Shown piece after piece: positions 47,137 to 55,858 of a stretch of 64,000 bases of DNA. Numbering within the stretch: the stretch's first letter is position 1; every line of letters starts with the position of its first letter. The notes beneath the pieces were generated by a model. That model saw only the letters and a list, made by a program, of their open reading frames with translations. It did no database searches and had not been told where the DNA came from. The translations under genes and the position numbers were made by a program. Source of the DNA: Candidatus Altimarinota bacterium (GTDB lineage Bacteria; Patescibacteriota; JACMRA01); the NCBI GenBank assembly GCA_012031925.1, contig JAAUSE010000001.1, positions 1 to 64,000 on the forward strand, read 5' to 3'.

Positions 47137-49230
47137 TTAATATTTCAAGCCACCGGTTCTAATTAGTGGAGCTCCTCCTGCGCCAGTTACTGGATCAGCT
47201 TGAGGTGAAACTAGACTAACATCTTGAGGATTCACTAGATTAAGATCAATGATATTTCCATCTCCTCCTCCTTGTTGACCAACTGGATTGACGTCATCAG
47301 GAACTTCATTTTCCTCTTCCTCTTCAGTATTATCTTCTGTTTCTTCTATTGGTAGTTCTTCTTGAGGGTTGATTGGATTAATCTCTTGGATTGTATATGT
47401 TTGTGAGTTTTCAATACTCTTTAGGAGAGAATTACCTTCGTTATCCCATTTTTCAGAACCCTCTGGGAAAGCTGTCCAGTTTCTAAAATTATCCATTGCT
47501 TTAGCATAATAATACACTGTTGTTCCAACTTCAGCTTCGGGAATTGTTGCTACATAATTAACCCCATCAAATTCAGCTGGAATTGTAGTCCAAGTGTTGC
47601 CATTGTCAAAAGTATATTCCACTTCAACTTTGTTGACTCCTGAGGCTGAGAATTCCCAAGACATGAATGGAGTGTTTTCATCAATAACACCACTAACAGT
47701 TACTAAGGCAGAACTATCTTGGTTGATCGAGTGTACTTTGTCTCCAATTTTGGGAGCTAGCCAATCACCGATTGGGGCATCGTTACCTCCTGAGAAACAT
47801 GGTTTGTACCCATGACCGACTGCCTCTAGCCAAGCTTGTTGGCCATCTGTATCATCCCATAAATTGTTATTAATATAGTCCCAGTATTCAACAGTTTTTT
47901 GACCAAAACGATCTGTAGTAAGGTTTTGTGGTTCTAAATTATCTCTCATATAGTAAACATCAGGATTGATACCACCAGTATAAAAGAACCATTGAGCTCT
48001 TTGAATCCCAGCTAGCAACTCTCGACCTCTGTAGTGTGCAAATGGAGTATCTAACTTGTCATTATAAAAATCACTGTCAGCTTCTCTAATGTCAAATACA
48101 TTTCCATTTTGTTCAATTGTTGGATCAACTCCAAAATCCCACCATTGGTTTCTATCTTCAACTGCTTCTCCCAAGTCTCTGTGTTTGAGAAAAGGAACAC
48201 CTCGACCATATGCTCCTATGTGAGCACCTTCTTGCAAAACATTGGTTGGTGGTGTTGGTAATTGTGGTTCATTTCCAGTGCCAAGATGCTCATTCAAAAA
48301 TGGAATTGCTCCTATTGGAGTACCATCACTGTTTAGACTGCCATCACCTTCTCTATACAAAGGGTTTCCAGTTAGTTCAGAAAGTGTAAAACCAAGATTT
48401 CCATAATAAAAATCTCTACCAGCTTTGGGGTCAAAATTATTTCCACTATATTCTGGAGATTCTTTGGCTGTAGTTTTGCGCCACTCAAAATAATCTATTG
48501 CCGCATCTTGGTATGGAAGATATTCATTACTGTCAAAACCAGCTTCTTTTATTGCTAAGGCAAGTTCTGCTAAAGTCCAAGGGATAATTGATTCACTTCT
48601 AGAAGCTCCGGTAGATGCATTACCTGCTGTGTCATCAAAATAATTTCCATCCCCCTCATCATCACTTATACCCCAATAGTACAAAGAGTTGACAGAAGAA
48701 GTTTCACCTTGATCTGCTTGAGAAATTTCAGCTTGAGGATTTTCATCAATATTATCAGCTTGATCGATAATCATTTTATTAGTAATGAAATCTGCGCAAA
48801 CAGCAGCAATTCCTAGTAAATCTTCAGGCTCTTGTAGATCTTGGGTTTTCAAAAAATCATTAACACCTTCTACTCCTACTACACTGGTTCTTTGATATTC
48901 AGTGATCAAATATCTGATACAAGTTGCTTGCCCAATATGAGACTTGAAATTTCCAGGAATAGTATTTGGTTCATATCCCCAAACTGCTTCAGGAATTGGA
49001 TTTTCAATTAGGGAGCCGTCATTATTAACGGCCACGTACATTCCACCATTATCAAAATCAATAGCATGATTAATTATAAAAGCTGTTTCACGATCATAAA
49101 AATAATTTGGATTGGCTTTGGTTGTGTCAACTGCCCTAACTTCCACTGAAGGTAAACTAATCAGAGAAGTTGCTACTAACGTTGTCAAAGCAATTACTGG
49201 CATCACTTTGCTTAAGGTTCCTCTAAACAT
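47137..49230 (-). CDS. secreted protein with helical domain, Ig-like domain, acidic linker and C-terminal IRTGG
   Basis: Signal peptide at 1-33 (VIALTTLVATSLISLPSVEVRA). Residues about 40-470 are aromatic-rich and helical (DRETAFIINHAIDFDNGG, AIDYFEWRKT, AQWFFYTGG), reminiscent of six-hairpin glycosidases. No catalytic pair can be assigned. An Ig/FN3-like domain (about 500-595; VEVEYTFDNGNTWTTIP, AKAMDNFRNWTAF) precedes a Glu-rich linker (EETEDNTEEEEENE) and ends GAPLIRTGGLKY. The LIRTGG motif matches that of the delta-60 protein, but here the protein stops three residues later and lacks the membrane helix. A one-base lesion or true shortening are both possible. Confidence 0.7.
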   Translation of the reverse strand: MFRGTLSKVMPVIALTTLVATSLISLPSVEVRAVDTTKANPNYFYDRETAFIINHAIDFDNGGMYVAVNNDGSLIENPIPEAVWGYEPNTIPGNFKSHIGQATCIRYLITEYQRTSVVGVEGVNDFLKTQDLQEPEDLLGIAAVCADFITNKMIIDQADNIDENPQAEISQADQGETSSVNSLYYWGISDDEGDGNYFDDTAGNASTGASRSESIIPWTLAELALAIKEAGFDSNEYLPYQDAAIDYFEWRKTTAKESPEYSGNNFDPKAGRDFYYGNLGFTLSELTGNPLYREGDGSLNSDGTPIGAIPFLNEHLGTGNEPQLPTPPTNVLQEGAHIGAYGRGVPFLKHRDLGEAVEDRNQWWDFGVDPTIEQNGNVFDIREADSDFYNDKLDTPFAHYRGRELLAGIQRAQWFFYTGGINPDVYYMRDNLEPQNLTTDRFGQKTVEYWDYINNNLWDDTDGQQAWLEAVGHGYKPCFSGGNDAPIGDWLAPKIGDKVHSINQDSSALVTVSGVIDENTPFMSWEFSASGVNKVEVEYTFDNGNTWTTIPAEFDGVNYVATIPEAEVGTTVYYYAKAMDNFRNWTAFPEGSEKWDNEGNSLLKSIENSQTYTIQEINPINPQEELPIEETEDNTEEEEENEVPDDVNPVGQQGGGDGNIIDLNLVNPQDVSLVSPQADPVTGAGGAPLIRTGGLKY

Positions 49231-49295
49231 AAATATATTGAGTTAATTTGATTGTTTTGATGCTGAAAAAATTCACTAAGCTTGTCAAGTAGTTT

Positions 49296-50048
49296 TTATT
49301 TGAACTTATTAACTAGTTGTTTATTAGTTTTTCTGGAAATTTCTAGATTGAGTTCCCCAAGTCTTTTTGTGCTTAAGTTTTTTCTAAGTAATTGGTTTCG
49401 TATAAACCATAAAGTCAATTCAGGATTTTTTGGTAAACATGATCCGTGGAGGTAAGTTCCAACTGCATTCTTGTAAACACATCCTTCGTATTTGGATTCA
49501 AGATTATTTCCATATCCAGCAATAACTTTTGCTAATGGGAGACATTTTGATCTGTTGGTAAAATTTGTTTGTCCAGAGTGATTTTCAAAACCCACTAGAT
49601 TTATTTGATTGAGTTCTGGTATTAGACACTTCTCTACAAGATTACCAATGCAACGAGTTTTGACATTACTACTAGGAGCTTGGGTTGTAATATCAAACAA
49701 ACCTATACCCAAAACTTGTTCACCTCTACCAGTAACAAATTTTTTGCCGAGAAGTTGATACCCTCCACAAATAGCCAACAGCCCTACTCCACCTTTAATA
49801 TCATTAAGTAATTGTTCTTTTTTTTGCTGAAGATCTTCGTATATTATTAATTGCTCTTTATCTTGACCTCCTCCAATGAAGTACCAATCAGTTCTGTATG
49901 GTAATTTTTGAGCTATATTTACTTTTTGATAAATTACTTCAATATCAAGAAGATTGAGAATATATTTCATAGCAATAATATTGCCCATATCTCCGTATAT
50001 TGACATTTCAAGAGGGTAAAGATGAGTAATATAAAATTTTGATTGCAT
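49296..50048 (-). CDS. gatD: GatD-like glutamine amidotransferase (lipid II isoglutaminyl synthase subunit)
   Basis: A class I, CobQ/CobB-type glutaminase of 250 residues. YGDMGNIIAMKYIL (18-31) matches the GatD N-terminus and FIGGGQDKEQ follows. The nucleophile Cys lies in LLAICGGYQLLG and the catalytic His in GTYLHGSCLPKNPEL. GFENHSGQT is also typical. GatD works with MurT to amidate D-Glu of lipid II. No murT lies in this window, so the partner must be elsewhere. A peptidoglycan role rather than cobalamin synthesis is inferred from these signatures. TTGACC-17-TAACTT precedes ATG by 8 bases. Confidence 0.87.
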   Translation of the reverse strand: MQSKFYITHLYPLEMSIYGDMGNIIAMKYILNLLDIEVIYQKVNIAQKLPYRTDWYFIGGGQDKEQLIIYEDLQQKKEQLLNDIKGGVGLLAICGGYQLLGKKFVTGRGEQVLGIGLFDITTQAPSSNVKTRCIGNLVEKCLIPELNQINLVGFENHSGQTNFTNRSKCLPLAKVIAGYGNNLESKYEGCVYKNAVGTYLHGSCLPKNPELTLWFIRNQLLRKNLSTKRLGELNLEISRKTNKQLVNKFK

Positions 50049-50130
50049 ATATTGTTAAGTTATTTATAATATTTTATGTGGTCAATTGTTCTTGACATTA
50101 TAGTTGAGAATATAGATTATTATGATTATA
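50049..50130. promoter_or_regulatory. divergent promoters
   Basis: Minus -35 GGTCAA (50080-50085) and plus -35 TTGACA (50092-50097) are 6 bp apart. The plus -10 GATTAT (50115-50120) is 17 bp downstream. ATG 50131 is 10 bases after it, whereas ATG 50122 is only 1 base after it and so is a less likely start. Confidence 0.6.
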
Positions 50131-51216
50131 ATGATAGAAAAATTGGTTAACAAATTAGAGATTGATAATCAAGCAATAAATATATTGTTAGCAGGTTTTC
50201 CAACTTATCCAAGAAACTTTTCTAGAGATTCATTTTGTTCTTTGTTTTTGTTAGAAGATACTGAACTATTAAAAAATCAGATAATTTATAGCTCATATTT
50301 GCAAGGTCAAAAATTTGATAATTACACTGGAGAGGAAATTGGTAAAGTTCACCATGAATATCCAGGTGTCGAGCTAAACGGCAAAAATACGCAATATAAT
50401 GCTTGTGATACAACTGCTCTTTATTTGATTGCTCATCTAAAATATCAAGAATTGACAGAAGATTGTAGTTTGGCACAAAAATACCAAAAAAACATACATT
50501 TGGCTGTTGAATATATTATAGATCATATTAATGATGAAGGTCTATTCATAGAAAAACAAGCAGATTGTGTTCAAAATTGTTTTGCAGTTTCTGTAACTTA
50601 TTGGAAAGATTCTGTATTATCAAAAAGAGCGAAAGATGATCATTTCTTCCCAGTATTTTATTATTTAGCACATTGTATGAACTTAGCGGCTATAAGAGCT
50701 GCATCAAAAATTTTAAACACCAGCCAATACCAAGATATTGAAAATAAGATGTTAGAGGGCTTACATTATTTGTTTCAGACTCACTCTCACTTTCCAGTTG
50801 CATTCGATCAACAAGGACTAATCTCTATGGAGAGTAGTGATTTTATACACTCTTTGTATTATTTGCAAAATGGTGATCTTACTTCAGTAGAGTTGGATTG
50901 GATAAGTGATCAAGCACAAAAAATTGCTACTGGTTTTGGATATTTAGTTAATCCAAAGTATCTTTGCAATCCCAAACACAGTTACCATAGTTGTACTTTA
51001 TGGCCCTTTGAACAAGCTTTTATTTATATTGGTGCTAAGAAATTTCAGCTAAATGATATTGTAAATGTGGCTAAGAGAATATACAACAAAACTCACACTT
51101 ATCCAGAGATTATTTATGTTGATAATCAGACTTTCGATGAAGGAGGTAATAACCCTCAGCTTTGGACTTTTGCTTGTTTTGAATATTTTAAAAAAGAATT
51201 GGAATTGGACAAATAA
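50131..51216 (+). CDS. six-hairpin glycosidase related to amylo-alpha-1,6-glucosidase
   Basis: A 361-residue (alpha/alpha)6-barrel enzyme. PRNFSRDSF near the start matches the substrate-binding RDS motif of debranching glucosidases. GKVHHEYPG, NACDTTALYLI and the acidic DEGLF and DEGGNNPQLW segments are typical of the family, which hydrolyses alpha-glucosidic bonds in glycogen-like polymers or oligosaccharides. There is no signal peptide, so it is cytoplasmic. It would feed sugar to the phosphoketolase pathway nearby. The exact specificity is not certain, and the protein is shorter than full debranching enzymes. Confidence 0.75.
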   Translation: MIEKLVNKLEIDNQAINILLAGFPTYPRNFSRDSFCSLFLLEDTELLKNQIIYSSYLQGQKFDNYTGEEIGKVHHEYPGVELNGKNTQYNACDTTALYLIAHLKYQELTEDCSLAQKYQKNIHLAVEYIIDHINDEGLFIEKQADCVQNCFAVSVTYWKDSVLSKRAKDDHFFPVFYYLAHCMNLAAIRAASKILNTSQYQDIENKMLEGLHYLFQTHSHFPVAFDQQGLISMESSDFIHSLYYLQNGDLTSVELDWISDQAQKIATGFGYLVNPKYLCNPKHSYHSCTLWPFEQAFIYIGAKKFQLNDIVNVAKRIYNKTHTYPEIIYVDNQTFDEGGNNPQLWTFACFEYFKKELELDK

Positions 51217-51253
51217 GGAAGAATATGTTCTTTATTAAAGATAATAGTTTATT

Positions 51254-52164
51254 ATGTCTTTATTTTTTTTATTTGTTACAATAATTATTGTTTTGATTCT
51301 TCTTGGGCTTTACACTGTCAAACAACAGAATGTGGCTATTGTTGAGCTTTTTGGAAAATTCTCCAGAACTGGCAATCCTGGATTAATTTTAAAATTCCTT
51401 TTTTTGAAAGAGTTGCTGGTCGTGTTAACCTTCGTGTGCAACAATTAGATGTGAGTGTGGAGACCAAGACCAAGGATAATGTCTTTGTTAGGGTGGTTGT
51501 TAGTGTGCAGTATTTTGTGCTTCCAGAAAAGGTTTATCAGGCTTTTTATTACTTGAGTAATCCAGAAGAGCAAGTGACCAGCTTCGTGTTTGATACTGTG
51601 AGATCTACTGTACCAACCATTATCCTTGATGATGTTTTTGAGAAAAAAGATGATATTGCTGATGCTGTCAAAAAAGAATTGTCAACGGTTATGGGGGATT
51701 TTGGGTACGACATTCTCAAAGCCTTGGTGACCGATATTGAGCCAGATGAAAAAGTCAAAGACGCTATGAACGAGATCAACGCCGCTCAAAGACTCAGGGT
51801 CGCTGCTACAGAAAAAGGTGAAGCTGAGAAAATCCTCAAAGTCAAACAAGCAGAGGCAGACGCTGAGAGTAAAGCTCTAAGTGGAAAAGGTATCGCCGAT
51901 CAAAGAATGGCAATTATTAACGGGCTCAAAGAATCTGTAGATGATTTTCAAAAAAGTATTCCAGGCACGGATGCGAGTGATGTGATGAATTTGGTTCTAA
52001 TTACGCAGTATTTTGACACTCTCAAAGACATTGGGTCTGGAAACAACTCCAACACAATTCTCCTCCCCCACTCCCCTGGAACAATTGGAGAATTAAGTGA
52101 CCAGATTAGACAAGCAATAATAACTGGCGTGGAAACTTCTAAAAAAACTAACCAACGAGGGTAG
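51254..52164 (+). CDS. SPFH/band 7 (stomatin/HIR-like) membrane protein
   Basis: An N-terminal membrane helix (LFFLFVTIIIVLILLGLYTV) is followed by an SPFH domain (VKQQNVAIVELFGKFSRTG...). As given it is split at 51448. One added A/T near 51382-51386 gives PGLNFKIPFFERVAGRVNLR and one 303-residue protein. VETKTKDNVFVRVVVSVQY is the band-7 core, and a long Ala/Glu coiled region (DAMNEINAAQRLRVAATEKG) follows, typical of stomatin/HIR oligomerisation. Such proteins build membrane microdomain cages. Codon use between about 51650 and 51900 is noticeably less AT-biased than neighbours, which may mean high expression. Confidence 0.85.
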
Positions 52165-52218
52165 CAAACTTCTACTGAAAAAATGCACCCATTAAAAAGG
52201 TGCAATGCTGGTCAATTA

Positions 52219-52742
52219 TTATTTTAATAGAAAATAGATCACCCCAATTGAAATAATATTGAACCCAATAGACAATATCAAACTTCTATTGAAATTAGAT
52301 TCAAGTTTTGATTCAAGTTTTGATTCAAGTTTTGATTCAAGCTTAATATCAAGGTTATTCTCAATATTCTTCTCAAGATTGTCAAATCTTTTTTGGAGAT
52401 TATCGTACTGTTCTTTGGTAAACATCTTTTGATCCTTGTACTTTTCTTTGATTGAATTGGCATTTTGGTTCAGTGAATAGACCAAAAACGAAAACAAAGC
52501 CGCGAAAAAATAGAAATAAGTGGGAGGTCTATTAATAAACCTAATATTTCTTCAAAATCATTTATTGCGTAGTAAGTAATGATGATAATTGAAGTGTATA
52601 AACTTATTGGATTCTTTTTTAGCTCGTTTTCTAGCCAGTTTACTATTTTGCTAGATGATAGCAAAAATAATATAGATAAAAACACCCAAATAATTGCAAT
52701 CAATGCTGGTTTGAAAAGCTGAATGTCTTCTGGAGAAAACAT
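52219..52742 (-). CDS. membrane protein with extracytoplasmic coiled coil and KLES repeats
   Basis: Two frames (52470-52796 and 52219-52497) join when one base is added near 52531-52538, giving FINRPPTYFYFFAALFSFLVYSL and a 174-residue protein from ATG 52742. TTG 52796 is a -35 box (TTGACA). It has three N-terminal membrane segments, a coiled coil (about 105-150; YDNLQKRFDNLEKNIENN) containing four KLES tetrads, and a C-terminal membrane helix. The KLES run is encoded by 12-bp tandem repeats, so copy number may vary. Function unknown. Confidence 0.6.
52299..52341. repeat. 12-bp tandem repeat (about 3.6 copies)
   Basis: The unit ATTCAAGTTTTG repeats without mismatch from 52299, ending in a partial ATTCAAG. 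Length is a multiple of three, so copy changes alter the coiled coil by four residues without frameshift. Confidence 0.85.
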
Positions 52743-52891
52743 ATTTTTGCCCCACGATAATGTTTGTATTATTACACAAAAATAGTCAATTGTCAACTGG
52801 CTCAGTGGTTGGTTGAATGAACTACAAATCTATTTTAGAATCAAGTCTTTGATAGCTTGGTAACTTAAGTTTCAAAGCAATACGTAATTAA

Positions 52892-52915
52892 AAACCCACT
52901 TTTATAAGTGGGTTT
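52892..52915. terminator. perfect 10-bp hairpin, bidirectional terminator
   Basis: AAACCCACTT (52892-52901), loop TTAT and AAGTGGGTTT (52906-52915). Stem plus A/T flanks fit a terminator for the minus-strand frame ending at 52929. Confidence 0.75.
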
Positions 52916-52920
52916 ACTTG

Positions 52921-53381
52921 AGTTAGGTTTACTTAATATTTTCTAACTCTTTGAGAAGCGAAACTTTTTTACTTTCGCAAAAAGGCTTTGCTCTTTTTAA
53001 GGAGAGGATTTGGTAAGCATTACCAGTATAACCTGGGAAGCCCAACTCTTCTTTAGTGTCTTTTTTAGTCATCCAAAAAGACACTGGGTGCGTTGGCAAC
53101 CCAGCAATATCACCACCCATCCAAGTATTGTCAAGGGTGGGTCTTTCACCCTTACCCACTCGACAACACCCAAAAGAGCTTCTACCTGCACTCCTCAAGA
53201 TACAGAGCAGATCTTGGTATTTGGAAATACCAAGACGTTCTTTATACTCATCCAAATAATTGGTGATGAGTATAAAGAACTTTACCAGATCCTCCATTGA
53301 GGAATATTGGAATTGCTCCAGCTTATTCTTTAGATCTAAAAGACCTAAAGATTTTGCTGAGTTTTTAGGTTGTAAAAAACC
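52921..53381. repeat. array of about 13 consecutive inverted repeats
   Basis: Stems (arm coordinates): 52921-26/52943-48; 52958-63/52973-78; 52979-84/52993-98; 53011-16/53020-25; 53034-37/53041-44; 53055-65/53075-85 (11 bp); 53084-89/53099-104; 53113-18/53135-40; 53212-22/53225-35 (11 bp); 53237-52/53265-80 (16 bp); 53291-94/53299-302; 12-base palindrome 53329-40; 53343-49/53364-70; 53368-71/53378-81. Arms are perfect and nearly abut. Local GC is higher than in the flanks. It could be a structured RNA, a DNA element or a decayed mobile element. Confidence 0.75.
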
Positions 53382-53393
53382 AAAAACCTTCAT
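52929..53393 (-). CDS. hypothetical 154-residue frame running through a palindrome array
   Basis: ATG 53393 follows AGAGGA (probable ribosome binding site) and a TTGACA box at plus 53444-53449 on the minus strand. The predicted protein starts with a helical part (SLGLLDLKNKLEQFQYSS). It then has an odd Gly/Cys/Trp-rich centre (GRSSFGCCRVGKGER, NTWMGGDIAGLPTHPVSFW) unlike any neighbour. The whole gene is made of adjacent short inverted repeats, and two plus-strand frames across 53010-53300 are also open. I cannot tell whether it is a true protein gene or an incidental frame within a structured element. No family is recognised. Confidence 0.4.
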   Translation of the reverse strand: MKVFGFLQPKNSAKSLGLLDLKNKLEQFQYSSMEDLVKFFILITNYLDEYKERLGISKYQDLLCILRSAGRSSFGCCRVGKGERPTLDNTWMGGDIAGLPTHPVSFWMTKKDTKEELGFPGYTGNAYQILSLKRAKPFCESKKVSLLKELENIK

Positions 53394-53443
53394 AATGAAT
53401 ATGTCCTCTATATTTTATTTCCAACTTCTCCAAAACCACTTTT

Positions 53444-53490
53444 TGTCAAGCTAATTGACAATTTAATGTTGCCTAATTAGTACTATAAGT
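53444..53490. promoter_or_regulatory. divergent promoters, leaderless phosphoketolase promoter
   Basis: Minus -35 TGTCAA (53444-53449) and plus -35 TTGACA (53455-53460) are 5 bp apart. On plus, 17 bp, TAGTAC (53478-53483) and 7 bases lead to ATG 53491. Confidence 0.7.
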
Positions 53491-55854
53491 ATGGATGAAA
53501 AATCGAATCTTCAAGATTTTGTTATTTGGTTGCAAAAATACCATAGATTGACTAATTATATAGGTACAGCTCAATTATATCTTAAGCAAAATTTTTTTTT
53601 GGAAAATACTCTTACTAAGGTGAATATTAAGGATAGAATCCTTGGGCATTGGGGAACAGTTCCTGGTCTTAATTTGATGTTTGGGGGGATTAACGTGATG
53701 ATTAAAAAACACAATTTGAATAGTATATTTGTGGTGGGTTCTGGACATGGAGCGCCAGCTACGTTGGCAAATCTTGTGGTGGAAGGATCTCTTGGAAAAT
53801 TTTATGATGAGTACTCACCAAACAAAGAAGGGATTGGTCGGCTGATTCATGATTTTAGCTGGCCTAACAAATTCCCTAGTCATAATGGGCCAATGTATCC
53901 AGGAAATATTCACGAAGGAGGAGAGCTAGGTTACTCTCTTGGAACTGCAGTTGGTGCAGTTTTGGACAATCCAGATTTGATTGCTTTTTGTCAGATAGGC
54001 GACGGTGAAGCTGAGACTGGGCCACTTGCAGCTTCTTGGCAGAGTAACAAATTCATCAACCCAATTCAAGATGGTGCAGTTTTACCAATTTTGCATATCA
54101 ATGGATATAAAATCTCAAACCCTACCCTGTATTCACTAATGAGTGATGAGGAATTGCAAAAGTATTTTGAAGGTCTTGGATGGAAGCCAATTTTTGTCAA
54201 TCAGTATATATCAAAAGATAAAATATACGAAGATTTTTTAAAATCGCTTGATGAAGGTATTAATGATATTTGGAAAGTTCAAAAATCTTGGCGTGAAGAT
54301 AATTCCAAGAATAAACCTGTTTGGCCTTTGATAATTCTAAGATCTAAAAAAGGGTGGACTGGCCCACGGTTTTGTAATAACAGCCAGTTGGAAGATAATT
54401 GCTTATCACATGGGATTCCTTTGCAAAAAGTGAAATCTGATGAACAAGAATTTGAGGCTCTCAAACACTGGCTTGAGCAGTATAAGGTTGGGGATTTTTT
54501 TGAAGAAAATGGACAGTTGATTAATGATATAGTGGAATTTCTTCCAATTGATTCTAAAAAACTTGGACAAAACAGCTATGGGTTTGGCTCACTAAACAGA
54601 ATTAGTTTGTTGTTGCCAAACCTGGTTGAGTTGGAAGACAAATTAAACAAAGGTCAGGCTTGCAACTCGATGGTCAAAACTGGAGAATATTTGCGAGATC
54701 TATATAATCTTAATAAAAATAATTTTAGATTGTTTTCTCCTGATGAGTCATCTTCTAATAAACTGGATAAGGTTTTTGAGGCTACATGCAAAACCATGAT
54801 TTGGCCAATTCGTGAAGTTGATACGAATATTGAGTGTGATGGAAGGGTGATGGAAATACTGAGTGAACATGTATTGATGGAATGGATGACTGGCTATAAT
54901 ATGACTGGGAGACACGGAGTGCTAGTATCCTATGAGGCTTTCTTGAGTATTATTGTGAGTCAAATTGATCAGTATATAAAGTTCCTGAAAAAATCAGAAT
55001 CAATTCCTTGGCGTCAAGGACTTCCAAGCCTCAACCTGATCTCAACATCCACAGCTTGGATTCAAGAACACAATGGTTTTAGTCATCAAAACCCAAGCTT
55101 GATCTCAACCTTACTGTCGACTCAATCTGATTTTGTTAGTGTGTATTTTCCTGCTGATAGTAATATTATGCTAGCCACATTGGAGGATAGCTTTAGTCGC
55201 AAAGACAGTCTCAATCTGATTACAGCTTCCAAAAGAGACACTCCTTGTTGGCTGGATATCAAAGAAGCTCGTGAACACGTCCAAAAAGGTATTTCTGTTT
55301 GGAAATTTGCTTGTACTTATGATGGAGTTGATCCAGATATTGTGATTGCTTCTGTTGGTGATACTCAGACTGAGGAAACTTTGGCTGGAATTGTAATTCT
55401 CAAAGAGATCGCCCCTACCCTAAGGATTCGTTATGTTAATATTAATGAGTTGACTTGTCTTGGACTTGGTGATGAAAAAATTGTGATTGATTCTGATGTT
55501 GAATTTGATGAATTGTTTACCAACGACAAACCGGTTCTGGTTAATTATCATGGATACCCTCAAAATATCCACCAACTTTTTTATGGGAAAGATATTTCGA
55601 TGAGAAGCAAGGTTCTTGGTTACATTGAGCAAGGTACAACTACCACTTCTTTTGATATGCAAGTAGCAAACAGAACATCAAGATTCCATGTGGTTATGGA
55701 AGCACTTTTGATGGCTAGCAAATCAAATTCTGATGTTTCAAAGAGCATATCACAAAACATTCAATTCATTGAGGAAAAATTGAGACTACATAGTCAATAT
55801 ATTCAGGAGAATGGTGACGATATGGATGAAATAAAAATTTGGAAATGGAAATAA
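53491..55854 (+). CDS. xfp: phosphoketolase (xylulose-5-P/fructose-6-P)
   Basis: A thiamine-diphosphate enzyme that splits xylulose-5-P (or fructose-6-P) with phosphate into acetyl-phosphate plus glyceraldehyde-3-P (or erythrose-4-P). The 787-residue length is normal. Signatures include GHWGTVPGLN, GSGHGAPA, EGGELGYSLGTA, and the ThDP/Mg motif GDGEAETGPLAASW. The downstream HNGFSHQNPSL and the C-terminal RTSRFHVVMEAL are also typical. It is intact. acetate kinase starts 4 bases after its stop, forming the classic acetyl-phosphate-to-acetate operon. It is the likely central route of sugar catabolism. Confidence 0.96.
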   Translation: MDEKSNLQDFVIWLQKYHRLTNYIGTAQLYLKQNFFLENTLTKVNIKDRILGHWGTVPGLNLMFGGINVMIKKHNLNSIFVVGSGHGAPATLANLVVEGSLGKFYDEYSPNKEGIGRLIHDFSWPNKFPSHNGPMYPGNIHEGGELGYSLGTAVGAVLDNPDLIAFCQIGDGEAETGPLAASWQSNKFINPIQDGAVLPILHINGYKISNPTLYSLMSDEELQKYFEGLGWKPIFVNQYISKDKIYEDFLKSLDEGINDIWKVQKSWREDNSKNKPVWPLIILRSKKGWTGPRFCNNSQLEDNCLSHGIPLQKVKSDEQEFEALKHWLEQYKVGDFFEENGQLINDIVEFLPIDSKKLGQNSYGFGSLNRISLLLPNLVELEDKLNKGQACNSMVKTGEYLRDLYNLNKNNFRLFSPDESSSNKLDKVFEATCKTMIWPIREVDTNIECDGRVMEILSEHVLMEWMTGYNMTGRHGVLVSYEAFLSIIVSQIDQYIKFLKKSESIPWRQGLPSLNLISTSTAWIQEHNGFSHQNPSLISTLLSTQSDFVSVYFPADSNIMLATLEDSFSRKDSLNLITASKRDTPCWLDIKEAREHVQKGISVWKFACTYDGVDPDIVIASVGDTQTEETLAGIVILKEIAPTLRIRYVNINELTCLGLGDEKIVIDSDVEFDELFTNDKPVLVNYHGYPQNIHQLFYGKDISMRSKVLGYIEQGTTTTSFDMQVANRTSRFHVVMEALLMASKSNSDVSKSISQNIQFIEEKLRLHSQYIQENGDDMDEIKIWKWK

Positions 55855-55858
55855 TTCT

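Noticed and set aside
53010-53300. Plus-strand protein genes in the palindrome block
   Set aside because: Open frames exist on the plus strand but have no start context or promoter. Symmetric sequence tends to leave several frames open. Only the minus-strand frame has a plausible ribosome site, and even that is uncertain.
52921-53381. CRISPR array or integron attC array
   Set aside because: The palindromes differ from one another in sequence and spacing. There is no repeated unit, no spacer pattern, no cas genes and no integrase in the window.
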